From contig NZ_CP013141.1 of assembly GCF_001442535.1 (NCBI RefSeq), positions 1,810,577 to 1,874,576 on the forward strand: a stretch of 64,000 nucleotides of DNA, read 5' to 3'. Positions 1 through 24,291 of the stretch are shown one piece after another. Position numbers and translations under genes: made by a program. Each line of letters begins with the position of its first letter. The first letter of the stretch is position 1. Below the pieces are notes generated by a model that searched no databases, was not told the DNA's origin, and worked only from the letters and a program-made list of their open reading frames with translations. This DNA comes from Lysobacter antibioticus (GTDB taxonomy: Bacteria > Pseudomonadota > Gammaproteobacteria > Xanthomonadales > Xanthomonadaceae).

Positions 1-3000
1 TTGGCGACCGGGCTGCCGACGACGATCTCGCCCTGCCCGCTCAAGCGCGACAACAGGCTCGACCACGCCGCCAGCAAGGTCATGAACAAGGTCGCGCCGT
101 GGCGCTGCGACAGCTCGCGCAGACCGGCGGTCAGCTGCGGCGACAGACTCAAGCCGACGCGGTCGCCGGCATAGCTCGGCAACGGCGGACGCGGCCGGTC
201 GCTCGGCAGCTCCAGTAACGCCGGCGCACCGCGCAGATGCTCGCGCCAGAACCCGATCTGCTGGCGCAGGGTTTCGCCCTGCAGCCATTGCCGCTGCCAT
301 TGCGCGTAGTCGGCGTACTGGATCGGCAACGGCGGCAGCGGGTCGTCCTGGCCCTGGCTGAAGGCCGCGTACAGCGCGCTCACTTCCTTGACCAACACGC
401 CGAGCGACCAACCGTCGGAGACGATGTGATGCTGGGTCAACAGCAGCACGTGTTCGGCGTCGGCCAGCCGCAGCAAGCGCCCGCGGATCAACGGGCCGGC
501 GGCGAGATCGAACGGCGCGCGCGCCTCTTCGCCGCCGAGCTCGGCGACCGCGCGTTCGCGCGCTTCGGCGTCGAGCTCGCGCAGATCGGTCTCGACCAGG
601 TCGAAGCCCCGGTCGGCCGGCGCGATCGACTGCGAGGCGATCCCGTCGACTTCGACGAAATAGGTGCGCAGGTTTTCGTGGCGGGCCACGATGCGGTCGA
701 GGGTCGCCTTCAAGGCATCGCGGTCGAGACGGCCGCTCAGGCGCAGCGCGGTCGGCATGTGATAGGCCGCGCCGGCGGCAGGATCGAGCCGGTCGAGGAA
801 CCACAGGCGTTGTTGCGCCCACGACAGCGGCAAGGCCGCGGTGCGGTCGGCGCGCGGGATCGCCGCCTCGTCGGCGCGTTCGGCGCCGGACAGGGCCGCC
901 GCCATCGCCGCCAGGGTCGGCCGCGCGAATACCTCGCGCAGGGCCAGCGCCGCGCCGAGGCTCTCGCGCAGGCGCGTGGTGAGTTGCACGGCGAGCAGCG
1001 AGTGGCCGCCGAGCTCGAAGAAATGATCGTGACGGCCGACCCGCTCCAGGCCGAGCAGCTCGGACCAGACCGCCGCGACCGCGGTTTCGGCCTCGCCCTG
1101 CGGCGCTTCGTACTCGCGTGCCGCCACCGCCGATGCGTCCGGCGCCGGCAGCGCCTTGCGGTCGAGCTTGCCGTTCGCGGTCAGCGGCCAGGCCGCCAGA
1201 CTCACGAACGCCGACGGCAGCATGTAATCGGCCAGATTCTTGGTCAGGGCTTCGCGCAATGCCGCTGCCGAGACTTCGACGCCGTCTTCGGCGATCACAT
1301 AGGCCACCAGGCGCTTGTCGCCGGGCTGGTCTTCGCGCGCCAGCACCACCGCTTCGCGCACGCCCGCGCAATCGGCCAGGCGCGCTTCGATCTCGCCGAG
1401 TTCGATGCGGAAACCGCGGATCTTGACCTGGAAATCGTTGCGGCCGAGGAACTCGATGTTGCCGTCGGCCTGCCAGCGGCCGAGGTCGCCGGTACGGTAC
1501 AGGCACGCGCCGGCTGCTGCGCCGAAAGGATCGGCGACGAAACGTTCGGCGCTGAGCTCGTCGCGGTTGAGGTAACCGCGGGCCACGCCGGGGCCGCCGA
1601 TGTAGAGCTCGCCGGCGACGCCGACCGGTACCGGCTCGCCGCGCGCGTCGAGCAGGTACACACGGGTGTTGGCGATCGGCTTGCCGATCGGGATGCTGCG
1701 CGCGCCCTCGGCGACCGCGGCGATCTCGAAGTTGGTGGCGAAGGTCGTGGTCTCGGTCGGGCCGTAGCCGTTGACCAAACGCCGCGGCCGTTGCGCGCGG
1801 CCGAGCGCGCGCGCGACGCTGCGCGGGTCGAGCGCGTCGCCGCCGATCAACAAATGATTCAGTCCGGCGAAGGCCGGCGCCAGCGCATCGACGTACTCGT
1901 TGAACAGACCTACCGTCAGCCACAGCGCGGTCACGCCGCCGTCGATCAGGGCCGCGCCGAAGCGCGCCGGTTCCAGCACATCCTCGGCAGCGATGATTTC
2001 CAGGCGCGCGCCGTTGAGCAAGGCGCCCCACAGCTCCCAGGTCGAGGCGTCGAAGGCCGGGTTCGCGCATTGGGCGATGACGTCGGCGGCGCCGAACTGC
2101 GCGCATTCGTTATTGATCACCAATCGCAACACGTTGCGGTGTTCGACCATCACGCCCTTGGGCAAGCCGGTCGAACCGGAGGTGTAGATCACGTAGGCCA
2201 GATGGCGCGAGCCGAGCCCGGCCACTTCGGGCGCGAGGTCGGCCGGCGACGGCGATGCCGCATCGGCGATGCCGTCCATGGCCACGAATGCGGCTTCGCT
2301 GCCGGCCAGCGCCGGTATCGCCTCGCGCAGTGCGTACGGCGCGAGCAGCGCGCGCGGCGCGCAGTCGGCGAGCATGAAGGCCAGGCGTTCGTCGGGATGC
2401 TGCGGGTCCAGCGGCACGTAACCGGCGCCGGCCTTGAGGATGGCGAGCACGCCCACCAGCAGTTCCAGGCCGCGTTCGGCGCAGACGGCGATGCGGTCGT
2501 CGGGTTCGACGCCGAGCGCGATCAGGCGATGCGCGAGGCGATTGGCGCTGCGGTCCAGTTCGGCATAGCTCAGGCTGCGCCCCTGGAAACGTGCGGCGAT
2601 CGCGGTCGGCCGCTCGGCCGCGCGTTGTTCGAACACGCTGTGGATGCAGCGGTCGTGCGGATACTCGGCATCGGTGGCGTTGAAACCATGCAGCACTTGC
2701 TCGCGCTCGTCGGCGCTGAGCAGCGGCAAGGCATCGACCGTGTGCGCATCGTCGCCGGCCATGCTTTCGAGCAGGCGGACGAAATGCCCGGCATAGCGCT
2801 CGATGGTGGCGCGCTCGAACAAATCGGTGGCGAAAGCCAGGTTGCCTTCGAGGGTGGCGCCGGCATCGGTGACCGCCAGCTCGATGTCGAAGTGCGCGGT
2901 GTGGCGGGTGCCGCCGACCGCTTCCAGGCTCAGCCCCGGCAGTTCCAGGGCGCCGCCGTCGGGGGTGTTGTTGAAGGCCAGCATGCTCTGGAACAGCGGG

Positions 3001-6000
3001 CTGTAGCTCAACGTGCGCGCCGGCTGCACCGCTTCGACCACCTGCTCGAACGGCACGTCCTGGTGCGCATAGGCGTCCAGGGTGGTGGCCTTGATCTGCG
3101 CCAACAGCGCGGCCACGCTCGGCGCCGCGCTCAGGTCGACGCGCAGGGCCAGGGTGTTGACGAAGAAACCGATCAGCGGCTCGACTTCGGCGCGCTTGCG
3201 GTTCGCGACCGGGCTGCCGACCACGACCTGGTCCTGCCCGCTCAGGCGCGACAGCAGCACCGACCAGGCGGCCAGCAAGGTCATGAACAAAGTGGTGCCG
3301 TGGCGCTGCGACAAGGCGCGCAGCGACGCGGTCAACTCCGGCGACAGGCTCAGCGCGACGCGGTCGCCGGCATAGCTCTGCAGCGGCGGGCGCGGACGGT
3401 CGGCCGGCAGTTCCAGCAAGGCCGGCGCGCCGCGCAGATGCTCGCGCCAGAAATTCAGCTGCGCCTGCAGGGTCTCGCCCTGCAACCACTGGCGTTGCCA
3501 CACGGCATAGTCGGCGTACTGGATCGGCAGCGGCGGCAAGGGATCGGCGCGGCCTTCGTGGAACGCGGCGTACAGCGCGCTGACTTCGCGCACCAGCACG
3601 CCGAGCGACCAACCATCGGAGACGATGTGATGCTGGGTGACCAGCAGCACGTGCTCGTCGTCGGCCAGCCGCAGCAGACGGCCGCGGATCAGCGGGCCGA
3701 CGGCGAGATCGAACGGCGCCTGCGCTTCCTGCGCGGCGAGTGCCGCGACCGCGGCGTCGCGCGCCTCGGCGGCGACGTCCGTCAGGTCGTGTTCGATCAG
3801 GACGAAGCCGACTTCGGCCGGCGCGATCAGCTGCACCGGCGTGCCGCCGCCATCGACGAAACTGGTGCGCAGGTTCTCGTGACGGGCGACGATGCCGTCG
3901 AGGGTGCGCTTGAGCGCGCTGCGGTCGAGCCGGCCGCTCAGGCGCAGCGCCGCCGGCATGTGATACGCCGCGCTGGCGGCGCGATCGAGCTGGTCGAGGA
4001 ACCACAGGCGTTGCTGCGCCCACGACAAGGGCAACGGGCCGTCGCGGTCGGCCACGGCGATGGTGCTGTCGTCGGCGCGGCCGGCGCCGGCCAGCGCCGC
4101 GGCCATCGCGGCGAGGCTGGGATGCGCGAACACCTCGCGCAGCGCCAGCTCGACGCCGAGCGCTTCGCGCAGGCGCGTGACCAACTGCACTGCGAGCAAG
4201 GAATGCCCGCCGAGCTCGAAGAACTGATCCTGGCGCCCGGCGCGTTCCAGGCCCAGCAGTTCGCACCAGACCCGCGCCACCGTCTGTTCCAGTTCGCCCT
4301 GCGGCGCTTCGTATTCGCGCAGCGCGAGCGCGGACTGGTCCGGCGCCGGCAGCACCCTGCGGTCCAGCTTGCCGTTCGGCGACATCGGCCAGGCGTCCAG
4401 GCTCACGAACGCGGACGGCAGCATGTATTCGGCCAGATCGCGCGCCAACGCCGCGCGCAAAGTTGCCGCCGAGACGTCGGCGCCCTGCTCCGCCAACAGA
4501 TACGCGACCAGACGCTTGCCGCCGGCCTGGTCGTCGCGCGCGGTGACCACCGCTTCGCGCACGCCGGCGCAGGCGCACAGACGCGCCTCGATCTCGCCGA
4601 GCTCGACCCGGAAGCCGCGGATCTTGACCTGGAAATCGTTGCGGCCGAGGTAGTCGACGGTGCCGTCGGGCAGCCAGCGGCCGAGGTCGCCGGTCTTGTA
4701 CATGCGCGCATCGGCGTCGGCGACGAAGGGGTCGGCCAGGAAGCGCTCGGCGCTGAGTTCGGGGCGACCGAGATAGCCGCGCGCCAGGCAGGCGCCGCCG
4801 ATGTAGATCTCGCCGTTGACGCCGGGCGGCACCGGCTGGCGCTCGCCGTCGAGCAGGTAGATGCGCGCATTGGCGATCGGCGCACCGATCGGCGGAGTCG
4901 CCGGCCACGCCATCGGGTCGCCGGACAGCGTGTGGGCGGTGCAGACGTGGCTTTCGGTCGGGCCGTAATGGTTGTGCAGCTCGCGTCCAGGCACGCGAGC
5001 GAAGAAACTGCGGATCGCCGGGTTGACGAACAACTGCTCGCCGGCGGTGACCACACGGGTCAGCGACGGCAGCGCTTCGCCGTTGCGCTCGGCCGCCGCG
5101 ACCAGACCCTGGAAGGCCACGAACGGCAGGAAGATCCGCTGCACCTCGTGGCGCTTGATGAAATCGACCAGTGCGAACGGGTCCTGGCGGGTCGCTTCGC
5201 GCAGCAGCATCAGGCAGCCGCCCGAGGCCAGCGTATAGAACAATTCCTGGAAGGCGACGTCGAAACCGAGCGCGGAGAACTGCAGCACCTTCTCGCCGGC
5301 GGCGCGACCGCCCTGGTCGCGGCACTGCCAATCGATCAGGTTGACCAGCGGCGCTTGCGCCATCGCCACGCCCTTGGGCTGGCCGGTCGAACCCGAGGTG
5401 TAGATGACGTAGGCCAGATGCTGCGGGGTCAGCCCGGCCACAAGCGGATCGTGCTCGGGCTCGTTCGCGAGCACGGGATCGTCGAGGTCGATCAGCGGCA
5501 CACGAGAAGCGCCCAACGCCGGCACTTCGTCGAACAGACTGCGCTGGCTCAGCAGCGCCAGCGGCGCGCTGTCGTCGAGCATGTAGGCCAGGCGCTCGTC
5601 CGGATAGGCCGGGTCGAGCGGCACGTAGCCGGCGCCGGCCTTGAGGATGCCGAGCACCCCGATCACCAGTTCCGGCCCGCGCTCGGCGCAGATCGCGACG
5701 CGATCATCAGGTTCAATCCCGAGCGCGATCAAGCGATGCGCGACCCGGTTGGCGCGGCGATTGAGTTCGGCGTAATCGAGGCTGCGTTCCTCGAACACCA
5801 GCGCCAGGGCATCGGGCGTGCTGCGCGCCTGCTGCTCGAACAGCTGATGCAGCACACGCGACGCCGCGAACTCGACCGCGCTGTCGTTGAAACCTTCGAG
5901 CACGCGCTCGCGCTCGGCCGCCGCCATCAAGGGCAGGCGCGCGATCGGCTCGGCGCCCTCGGCGGCCAGGCCTTCGAGCACGCTGACGAAGTAGCCGGCA

Positions 6001-7365
6001 TAGCGCTCGATGGTGCTGTGATCGAACAGATCGCTGGCGTAACCGATGTTGCCCTCGACCGCGCCGTCGATCTCGCGCAGCCCCAGTTCCAGATCGAAGT
6101 GGGCGGTGTAGCGCGAGGTGCCGAGCATTTCCAGGCTCAGGCCCGGCAGGCTCAGCTCGCTGTTGCCGGGCGTGTTGTTGAACGCCAGCATGGTCTGGAA
6201 CACCGGCCCGTAGCTGAGGCTGCGCGCCGGCTGCAAGGCTTCGACCACTTGCTCGAACGGCACGTCCTGGTGCGCATAAGCGCCGAGCGTGGCGGCCTTG
6301 ACCTGGGCCAGCAAGGCGGCGACGCCGGGCTTGCCGCTGAAATCGATACGCAAGGCGATGGTGTTGACGAAGAAGCCGATCAACGGCTCGACTTCGCTGC
6401 GGCGGCGGTTCGCCACCGGGCTGCCGATCACCACTTCGTCCTGGCCGCTCAGGCGCGACAACAGGGTCGCCCACGCCGCCAGCAGGACCATGAACATGGT
6501 CGTGCCGTGGCGCTGCGACAAGGCATGCAGGGACGCGGTCAGCTGCGGGGTCAGGCGCAGGTCGACGCGGCCGCCGGCATAGCGCTGCACCGGCGGGCGC
6601 GGTCGGTCGCTCGGCAGTTCCAGCAGGGCCGGTGCCCCGCCGAGGTGGCCGCGCCAGAAGTCCAGTTGCCCCTGCAAGGCGTCGCCTTGCAGCCATTGGC
6701 GCTGCCAGACCGCGTAGTCGGCGTACTGGATCGGCAGCGGCGGCAACGGATCGGCCAGACCCTGGCTGAAAGCGCCGTAGAGCGCGGTGACTTCGCGCAC
6801 CAACACACCGATCGACCAACCGTCGGAGACGATGTGGTGCTGGGTCAGCAACAGCACGTGCTCGTCGTCGGCCAGGCGCAGCAGGCGCCCGCGGATCAAA
6901 GGGCCGGCGGCGAGGTCGAAGGGCGCGCGCGCTTCGATGGCGCCGAGTTCGGCGATCGCGGTTTCGCGCGCCTCGGGCGCGAGTGCGCTCAGGTCCTGCA
7001 GGTCGAGGGCAAAGCCCTGCTCGCCCGGCGCGACCACTTGGGTCGGCACGCCGTCGACTTCGACGAAACGGGTGCGCAGGTTTTCATGGCGGGCGATCAG
7101 GCGGTCGAGGGTGGCCTTGAGCGCGTCGCGGTCGAGGCGACCGCTCAAACGCAGCGCCACCGGCATGTGATACGCGGCGCTGGCGGCCGGGTCGAGCCTG
7201 TCGAGAAACCACAGGCGCTGCTGCGCCCACGACAGCGGCAGCGGCACGCTGCGGTCGGCCAGCGGAATCGTCGTCGCGGCGAGGTCGTCGCCGCGCTGTT
7301 CGATGCGTTTCTTGAGCCGGTTGCGCAAAATCGCCTGTTTCAGCGCTTCCAGAGCCGGGTCCTGC

Positions 7366-7373
<8 letters not shown>
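1..7373 (-). CDS. NRPS-6, C-A(Pro)-T-C-A(Val-like)-T-C..., partial at window edge
   Basis: Modular NRPS; the frame stays open from the ATG at 7373 to position 1, so the 3' part (further modules, probably the thioesterase) is missing. Residues 1-30 form a charged helix resembling an N-terminal docking helix. C1 spans about 35-470 with HHIVSDGWS. A1 has core [11 protein letters not shown] near 660 and hand-read code DVQFVAHVCK, very close to the known Pro code DVQ(L/F)IAHVVK. T1 ([10 protein letters not shown]) lies near 1053. C2 follows at about 1090-1530. A2 (core near 1730) has code DAWWLGGTFK, close to Val DAFWIGGTFK. T2 is near 2116, and a third C domain begins at about 2180. All C domains are of the [11 protein letters not shown] type, which resembles dual C/E domains. 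The start overlaps the NRPS-5 stop by 8 bp, implying translational coupling. Confidence 0.9.
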
Positions 7374-17565
<10,192 letters not shown>

Positions 17566-17576
<11 letters not shown>

Positions 17577-20500
17577 CGACGGCGTCCTCCGACAACAGGG
17601 CCAACAACTCGCTTTCGCTCAATTCGCCGAGCGACTGCTCGATGTCGGCGACGTCGCTCTCGGCGAAGGATTCGATCTGCGCCGACACCACCAGCCCGGC
17701 GAGGAAGGACAGAGTCGGCTGCTCGAACAGGGTGCGCAGCGGGATCTCGACCTCGAAGCGTTCGCGCACCCGGATCGCCAATTGCATGATCAGCAGCGAA
17801 TGCCCGCCTAGTTCGAAGAAGTGGTCGTGGCGACCGACCCGCTCGATGCCCAGCAGGTCCTGCCAGATCGCAGCCAGGGTCTGCTCGACTTCGCCGAGCG
17901 GGGCTTCGTACTCGCGGCTCGCCAAGGCCGATTGATCCGGCGACGGCAAGGCCTTGCGGTCGAGCTTGCCGTTCGGGTTCAAGGGCAAGACGTCCAGGGC
18001 GACGAACGCGCTCGGGATCATGTACTCGGCCAGCTCGCGGGCCAGCGCTTCGCGCAGGTTCGTCACCGAGATCTCGGCGCCCTGCTCCGCCACCACGTAG
18101 GCGACCAGGCGCTTGTCGCCGCTGTCTTCTTCGCGTGCGATCACCACCGCCTCGCGCACGCCATCGCAGGCGGTCAGGCGCGCTTCGATCTCGCCGAGCT
18201 CGATGCGGAAGCCGCGGATCTTGACCTGGAAGTCGTTGCGGCCCAGGTATTCGATCGTGCCGTCGGCGCGCCAGCGACCGAGGTCGCCGGTCTTGTACAT
18301 GCGCGCTTCTTCGTTCGCAGAGAACTGATCGCGCAGGAAGCGCTCCGCGGTCAGCTCCGGACGATCCAGATAGCCGCGTGCAACCTGCACGCCGCCGAGG
18401 AACAGCTCGCCCGGCACGCCGACCGGCACCGGCTCGCCGCGGCTGTCGAGCAGGTACACCGGGGTATTCGCAATCGGACGGCCGATGTTCGGGCCGCCGA
18501 CCGCATCGCGGATGCTGCCGATGGTCGCGTCGACCGTGCACTCGGTCGGGCCGTACATGTTGTGGAAGTGGATGCTCGGCGAGGCCTTGAGCTTGTCCCA
18601 CATCGCCTTGCCGATCGGCTCGCCGCCCAGCAGCACGCTGGTCGGCTGATGACCCGGCTTGCCGATCAGGCCGGCGGCCAGCAACACCTCCAACTGCGAG
18701 GGGGTGCTGTCGAAGGCATCGATGCGGTAGCGGTCGATAAAGTCGAGCATCGCCGGGCCGTTGGCGCGGATCGACTGCGGGATCAGCACCAGGGCATGGC
18801 CCGAGAGCAACTGCAGGATGCCCTTCAGGGACATGTCGAACGAGAACGCGGCGTTCAAGGCCACGCGCGAGCCTGCGCTCAGCTCGCGATGGGTCGTTTC
18901 GCCCATCACCCGCCAGAAGTTCACCGCCGAGCGGTGCTCGACCATCACGCCCTTGGGCTGGCCGGTCGAGCCGGAGGTGTAGATCACGTAGGCGAGATGG
19001 CGCGGCGTCAAACCTTCCACGCTCGGATTGCTCTCGCTGTAGCTGGCCAGCGACTCATCGTCGAGCACCACCACCGGCAGCGTCGACGACTCCAGCATCG
19101 GCATCGCCGCGCGCAGCGCCGACTGGGTCAGCAAGGCGATGGGCCGGCTGTCTTCGAGCATGTAGGCCAAGCGCTCGATCGGATAGCTCGGGTCCAGCGG
19201 CACGTAGCCGGCGCCGGCCTTGAGCACGCCCAGCAGGCCGACGATCATCGCCACGCTGCGCTCGGTGCAGATCGCCACGCGATCATCGGGTTTCACACCC
19301 AACGCGATCAAGTGGTGCGCGACCCGGTTGGCGCGGCGGTTGAGTTCGGCGTAGTTCAGCACCTCGTCTTCGACCAAGAGTGCATCCGAATCCGGCACGG
19401 CAGCGGCCTGCGCCTCGAACAGTCCATGGATCGTTCGGTCGTGGACCGCATCGCTACGCAGATCGTTGAAGCCGCTCAACACCTGCTCCCGCTCGGACAC
19501 CGGCAGGATCGGCAACGCCCGCAGCGGCGTCTCGCCGCCGCTTTCGAGCGCGCCGATCAGCGACTCCATCGCGGTCTGCATGTAGCGGACCACGCGGGGG
19601 CCGTCGATGCCCGGCACCGACAGCGCGGTCAGGCCGAAGCCCTGGCCGAGATCCTCGACCGACATGGTCAGCGGGTAGTTGTTGCGGGTGTCGTCCTTGA
19701 GCACGTACACGCCGTCCCAGGCCTCGGCCATGGCCTGTTCCTCGGCGGCGTTGCCGGGCTCGTGGCTGTGGCGGTAGTTGAGCAAGGCAGTGAACAAGGG
19801 CAACGGCGGCGCGATCGCGCTGCAACGCTGGGCCAGGGCCAGCGACGCCTGCTCGTGCGCCAGCAGTTCGCTGAGCCGGCGATGAGTGTCGCGCACCGCC
19901 TCGGCCACGGCTTCGCCGCCGACCGGGATACGGATCGGCAAGGTATTGAGGAACATGCCGACCACCTGGTCGGCGCCCTCCGAGCCCTGCAGGCGGCCGG
20001 ACAGCACGGTGCCGAACACCACTTCGTCGCGGCCGCTGCAGCGCGCCAGCACTTGCGCCCAGGCCACGTGGAACAACACCGCCGGAGTCACCCCGCGCTC
20101 GCGCGCGAGTTCGCGGATGCGCCGCGCCAGCGCATCGTCGAACACGATCCGCGCTTCGCGCGCCTGCTCGCCGCTGCTCTGCACGTCGAGCACGCCGAAC
20201 GGCGCGGTCGGTTCGTCGACATGGCCGAGCTGCTCGCGGAACCAGGCCTCATGCTCGGCCTCGGGCACGGCGCGGGTGGCGGCGATGAAATTGCGGTACG
20301 GCAGGCTGGCCGGCAGTGCCTCGCCGCGTCCCTGCAGCAGCGCCAGGATCTCCGACAGGATCAATGCCATGGCGACGTGGTCGCCGCTGACATGGTGGCG
20401 CAGCAGCGCCAGCAGCCATTCGCCGCTGTCCGGGTCCTGGGCGCGGAACGCGGCCAGGATCGGCGCGCGCTGCAGGTCCAGGCGCATCCGGCGCGGGTCG

Positions 20501-23500
20501 GTGTGGGCGAGCAACTGCGGCAGGGCCGGCGAATCGGCCGACAGCTCGGCCTCGTGCAGCGGCAACGGCGCCTGCCGGTACACCACCTGCACCGGCTGCG
20601 GCAGGCCCTGCCAGATCACCGCGCTGCGCAGGATGTCGTGGCGGTCGATGACCTGCTGCAAGGCCGCCAGGAAAGCGTCCATGCGCTCGCGGCCGTCGAA
20701 GCCGAGCACGGTGCGCAGCAGATAGGTATCGCCGCCGCTGTCGTTTTCGAGCATGTGGTGGAACAGGATGCCTTCCTGCAACGGCGCCAGCGGGTAGATG
20801 TCCTGGACGTTGCCGGCGCCGCCGGGCACGGTGGCGACGATGGCGTCGATCTCGGCCTGGCTCAGCGACACCAGCGGCAACAGCTCGGGAGTGATCGCGG
20901 TGGTGCCGGCGACGATCAGGTTCGGCGCGACCTCCGCCGCCGGCGCTTCGGCCTCGCCGGCGATCTTGCCGGCCAGCACGCTCAACACCGGAGTGGTGAA
21001 CACGGTGCGCACGTCGACGTTAAGGCCGCACTGGCGCAAGCGTTCGATCAGGCTGATGACCAGCAGCGAGTGGCCGCCCAGCTCGAAGAAATGATCGTGG
21101 CGGCCGACCCGCTCGATGCCGAGCAGGTCTTGCCAGACCCCGGCGATGGCCTGTTCGGTCTCGCCTAGCGGCGCTTCGTACTCGCGGCTCGCCAGCGCGG
21201 ACTGGTCCGGCGACGGCAAGGCCTTGCGGTCGAGCTTGCCGTTCGGGGTGAGCGGCAGCGCGTCCAGCGCCATGAAGGCGCTCGGGATCATGTACTCGGC
21301 CAGGTCACGGGTCAGCGCTTCGCGCAGATTGGCCACCGAGATCTCGGCGCCCTGCTCCGCGACCACGTAGGCGACCAGGCGCTTGTCGCCGCTGTCTTCT
21401 TCGCGGGCGATCACCACCGCTTCGCGCACGCCGTCGCAGGCGGTCAGGCGCGCTTCGATCTCGCCCAGCTCGATGCGGAAGCCGCGGATCTTGACCTGGA
21501 AATCGTTGCGGCCCAGGTATTCGATCGTGCCGTCGGCGCGCCATCGGCCGAGGTCGCCGGTCTTGTACATGCGCGCATCGGCGTCCTGCGCGAACGGATC
21601 GCGCAGGAAACGCTCGGCGGTCAGTTCCGGGCGATCCAGGTAACCGCGTGCGACCTGCACACCGCCGAGGAACAGCTCGCCCGGCACGCCGACCGGCACC
21701 GGCTCGCCGTGGCCATCGAGCAAATACACCGGGGTGTTGGCGATCGGGCGGCCGATGTTCGGGCCGCCGACGGCATCGCGGATACTGCCGATGGTGGCAT
21801 CGACCGTGCACTCGGTCGGGCCGTACATGTTGTGGAAATGGATGCTCGGCGAGGCCTGGAGCTTGTCCCACATCGCCTTGCCGATCGGCTCGCCGCCCAG
21901 CAGCACGCTGGTCGGCTGGTGACCGGGCTTGCCGATCAGACCGGCGGCCAGCAACACCTCCAATTGCGAGGGCGTGCTGTCGAAGGCGTCGATGCGGTAG
22001 CGGTCGATAAAGTCGAGCATCGCCGGGCCGTTAGCGCGGATGGCCTGCGGGATCAGCACCAGGGCATGGCCCGAGAGCAACTGCAGGATGCCCTTCAGGG
22101 ACATGTCGAACGAGAACGCCGCGTTCAAAGCCACGCGCGACGGCTCGGTCAGCTCGCGATGGGTCGTTTCGCCCATCACCCGCCAGAAGTTCACGGCCGA
22201 GCGGTGCTCGACCATCACGCCCTTGGGTTGGCCGGTCGAGCCGGAGGTGTAGATCACGTAGGCGAGATGGCGCGGCGTCAGGCCAGCGATGCTCGGATTG
22301 CTTTCGCTTTGGTCACTCAGCGACTCATCGTCGAGCACCACCACCGGCAGCGGCGAGGATTCCAGCATCGGCATCGCCGCGCGCAAGGCCGACTGGGTCA
22401 ACAGGGCGATCGGCCGGCTGTCTTCGAGCATGTAGGCCAAGCGCTCGCTCGGATAACTCGGGTCCAGCGGCACGTAGCCGGCGCCGGCCTTGAGCACGCC
22501 CAGCAGGCCGACGATCATCGCCACGCTGCGCTCGGTGCAGATCGCCACCCGGTCGTCGGGTTTCACACCGAGCGCGATCAAGCGATGCGCGACTTGGTTG
22601 GCGCGGCGATTGAGTTCGGCGTAGCTCAGCACTTCGTCTTCGACCAACAACGCTTCGGCATCCGGCTGCGCGGCGGCCTGTTCCTCGAACAACGCATGGA
22701 TCGTGCGGTCGTGCACCGCGTCGCTACGCAGATCGTTGAAGCCGCGCAGCACCTGCTCGCGCTCGGTCGTGCTCAACAAAGCCAGTTCGCCGACCTTGCG
22801 CGCATCGCCGCCGACCATGCCCTGCAGCAGCGCGATCCACTGCCGTACCATGCGCTCGGCGGTGGCGCGGTCGAACAGGTCGCTCGAATATTCCAGTTCG
22901 CCGCTGAGGTCTTCGCCGGCATCGCCGAGCAGCAGGCGCAGATCGAAATGCGCCTTGGCGTTGGTCGCCGGCACCGCGCTCAGTTCCAGCCCCGGCAATG
23001 CCAGGCTGCCGCTGTCGGGGGTGTTGTCCAGGGTCAGCATCACCTGGAACAAGGGGCTGTGGCCGAGACTGCGCTCCGGCGCCAGCGCTTCGACGACCTG
23101 CTCGAACGGCAGTTCCTGATGGGCATAGGCGCCGAGCGTGCTGGTCTTGACCTGGGCCAATAGCTGGCTGACGGTCGGGTCGTCGCGCAGGTCGACGCGC
23201 AGGGCCAGGGTGTTGATGAACAGACCGATCAGCGGTTCGAGTTCGGTGCGGGCGCGATTGGCCACCGGCGTGCCGATCACCACCTCGTCCTGGCCGCTCA
23301 AACGCGACATCAGCGCCGACCAACCGGCCAGCAGGGTCATGAACACGGTGGTGCCGTGGCGCTGCGACAGCGCGCGCAGGGCGGTGGTCAGCGCTGCCGG
23401 CAGCGCGACCGGGATGCGGTCGCCTGCATAGCTCTGCAGCGGCGGGCGCGGCCGGTCGCCGGGCAGTTCCAGCAGGGTCGGCGCGCCGCCGAGGTGGGTG

Positions 23501-24225
23501 CGCCAGAAGTCGATGTGTTTCTGCAAGGCCTCGCCCTGCAGCCACTGGCGCTGCCACACCGCGTAGTCGGCGTACTGCACCGGCAGCGGCGGCAAGGGAT
23601 CGGTGCGGCCCTGGGTGAAAGCGGTGTACAGCGCGCTGACTTCGCGCACCAGCACGCCCATCGACCAACCGTCGGAAATAATGTGGTGCTGGGTTACCAG
23701 CAGGATGTGCTCGTCGTCGCCCACCCGCAGCAGGCGGCCGCGGATCAGCGGGCCGGCGGCCAGATCGAACGCCGCCAAGGCTTCGTCGCGGCCGATCCGG
23801 GCCGCCTCGGCTTCGCGCTCGGCCGGCGCCAGCGCGCGCAGGTCGTGATCGACCAGGACGAAGCCGACGTGCTCGGAGGCGATCTGCTGGCGCGCCGAAC
23901 CGTCGACGCCGACGAAGCGGGTGCGCAGGTTTTCGTGGCGGGCGACGATGCGGTCGAGCGCGGATTGCAGCGCAAGGCGGTCGAGCCGGCCCTTCAGGCG
24001 CAGCGCCGCCGGCACGTGATAGGCCTCGCCGGCCGCCTGGTCGAGACGATCGAGGAACCACATGCGTTGCTGCGCCCACGACAACGGCAGTTCGCCATCG
24101 CGATCGGCGCGCGCGATCGGCCGCGCGCCATCCGGCTGCGCGGCCGGGGTCGCCGACTTGTTGAGCCGGCGCCGCAGCAGTTCCAGTTTCAGCAGCTCGA
24201 TGTCCGCCGACGATTCCTTAGACAT
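17566..24225 (-). CDS. NRPS-3, C-A(Glx-like)-T-C-A(Glx-like)-T
   Basis: Two-module NRPS of 2219 residues. An N-terminal helix (about 1-30) serves as putative dock. C1 is the SWAQQRMWFLD type with HHIISDGWS near 181. A1 (core near 661) and A2 (core near 1751) carry the same code, DMKDLGMVDK, read as Glu/Gln-like by comparison with DAKDLGVVDK and DAQDLGVVDK; I do not know a characterised domain with this exact code. T1 is near 1047 and T2 near 2138 ([10 protein letters not shown]). C2 is the IYPLAPLQEGILFHH type with HHVSGDH near 1278. The tail has LSESELLALL. The two A domains, and that of NRPS-5 module 2, are nearly identical over about 1.65 kb of DNA. The start is ATG 24225 with GGAG upstream, 66 bp after the NRPS-2 stop. 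Confidence 0.94.
17766..19515 (-). repeat. Long direct repeat copy 2 (A-T of NRPS-3 module 2)
   Basis: Partner of 7563-9312 (offset 10203 bp) and of 21100-22745 (offset 3270 bp over the A domain). Confidence 0.85.
21100..22745 (-). repeat. Long direct repeat copy 3 (A of NRPS-3 module 1)
   Basis: Co-linear with copy 2 at an offset of 3270 bp. The T domain and the linker into the next C domain diverge, so the shared unit here is mainly the A domain. Confidence 0.82.
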
Positions 24226-24291
24226 CCCGCATCTCCATCGCTTGTTGTTCCATGGTGTGTCGTCCCCTTGCCGCCGCGCGGTCGCGGCGGC

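Noticed and set aside
2110..5331. A minus-strand frame of 1073 codons suggesting a frameshift in NRPS-6
   Set aside because: It is an out-of-frame reading; the true NRPS frame is uninterrupted from 7373 to the edge, checked codon by codon around 4960-5290.
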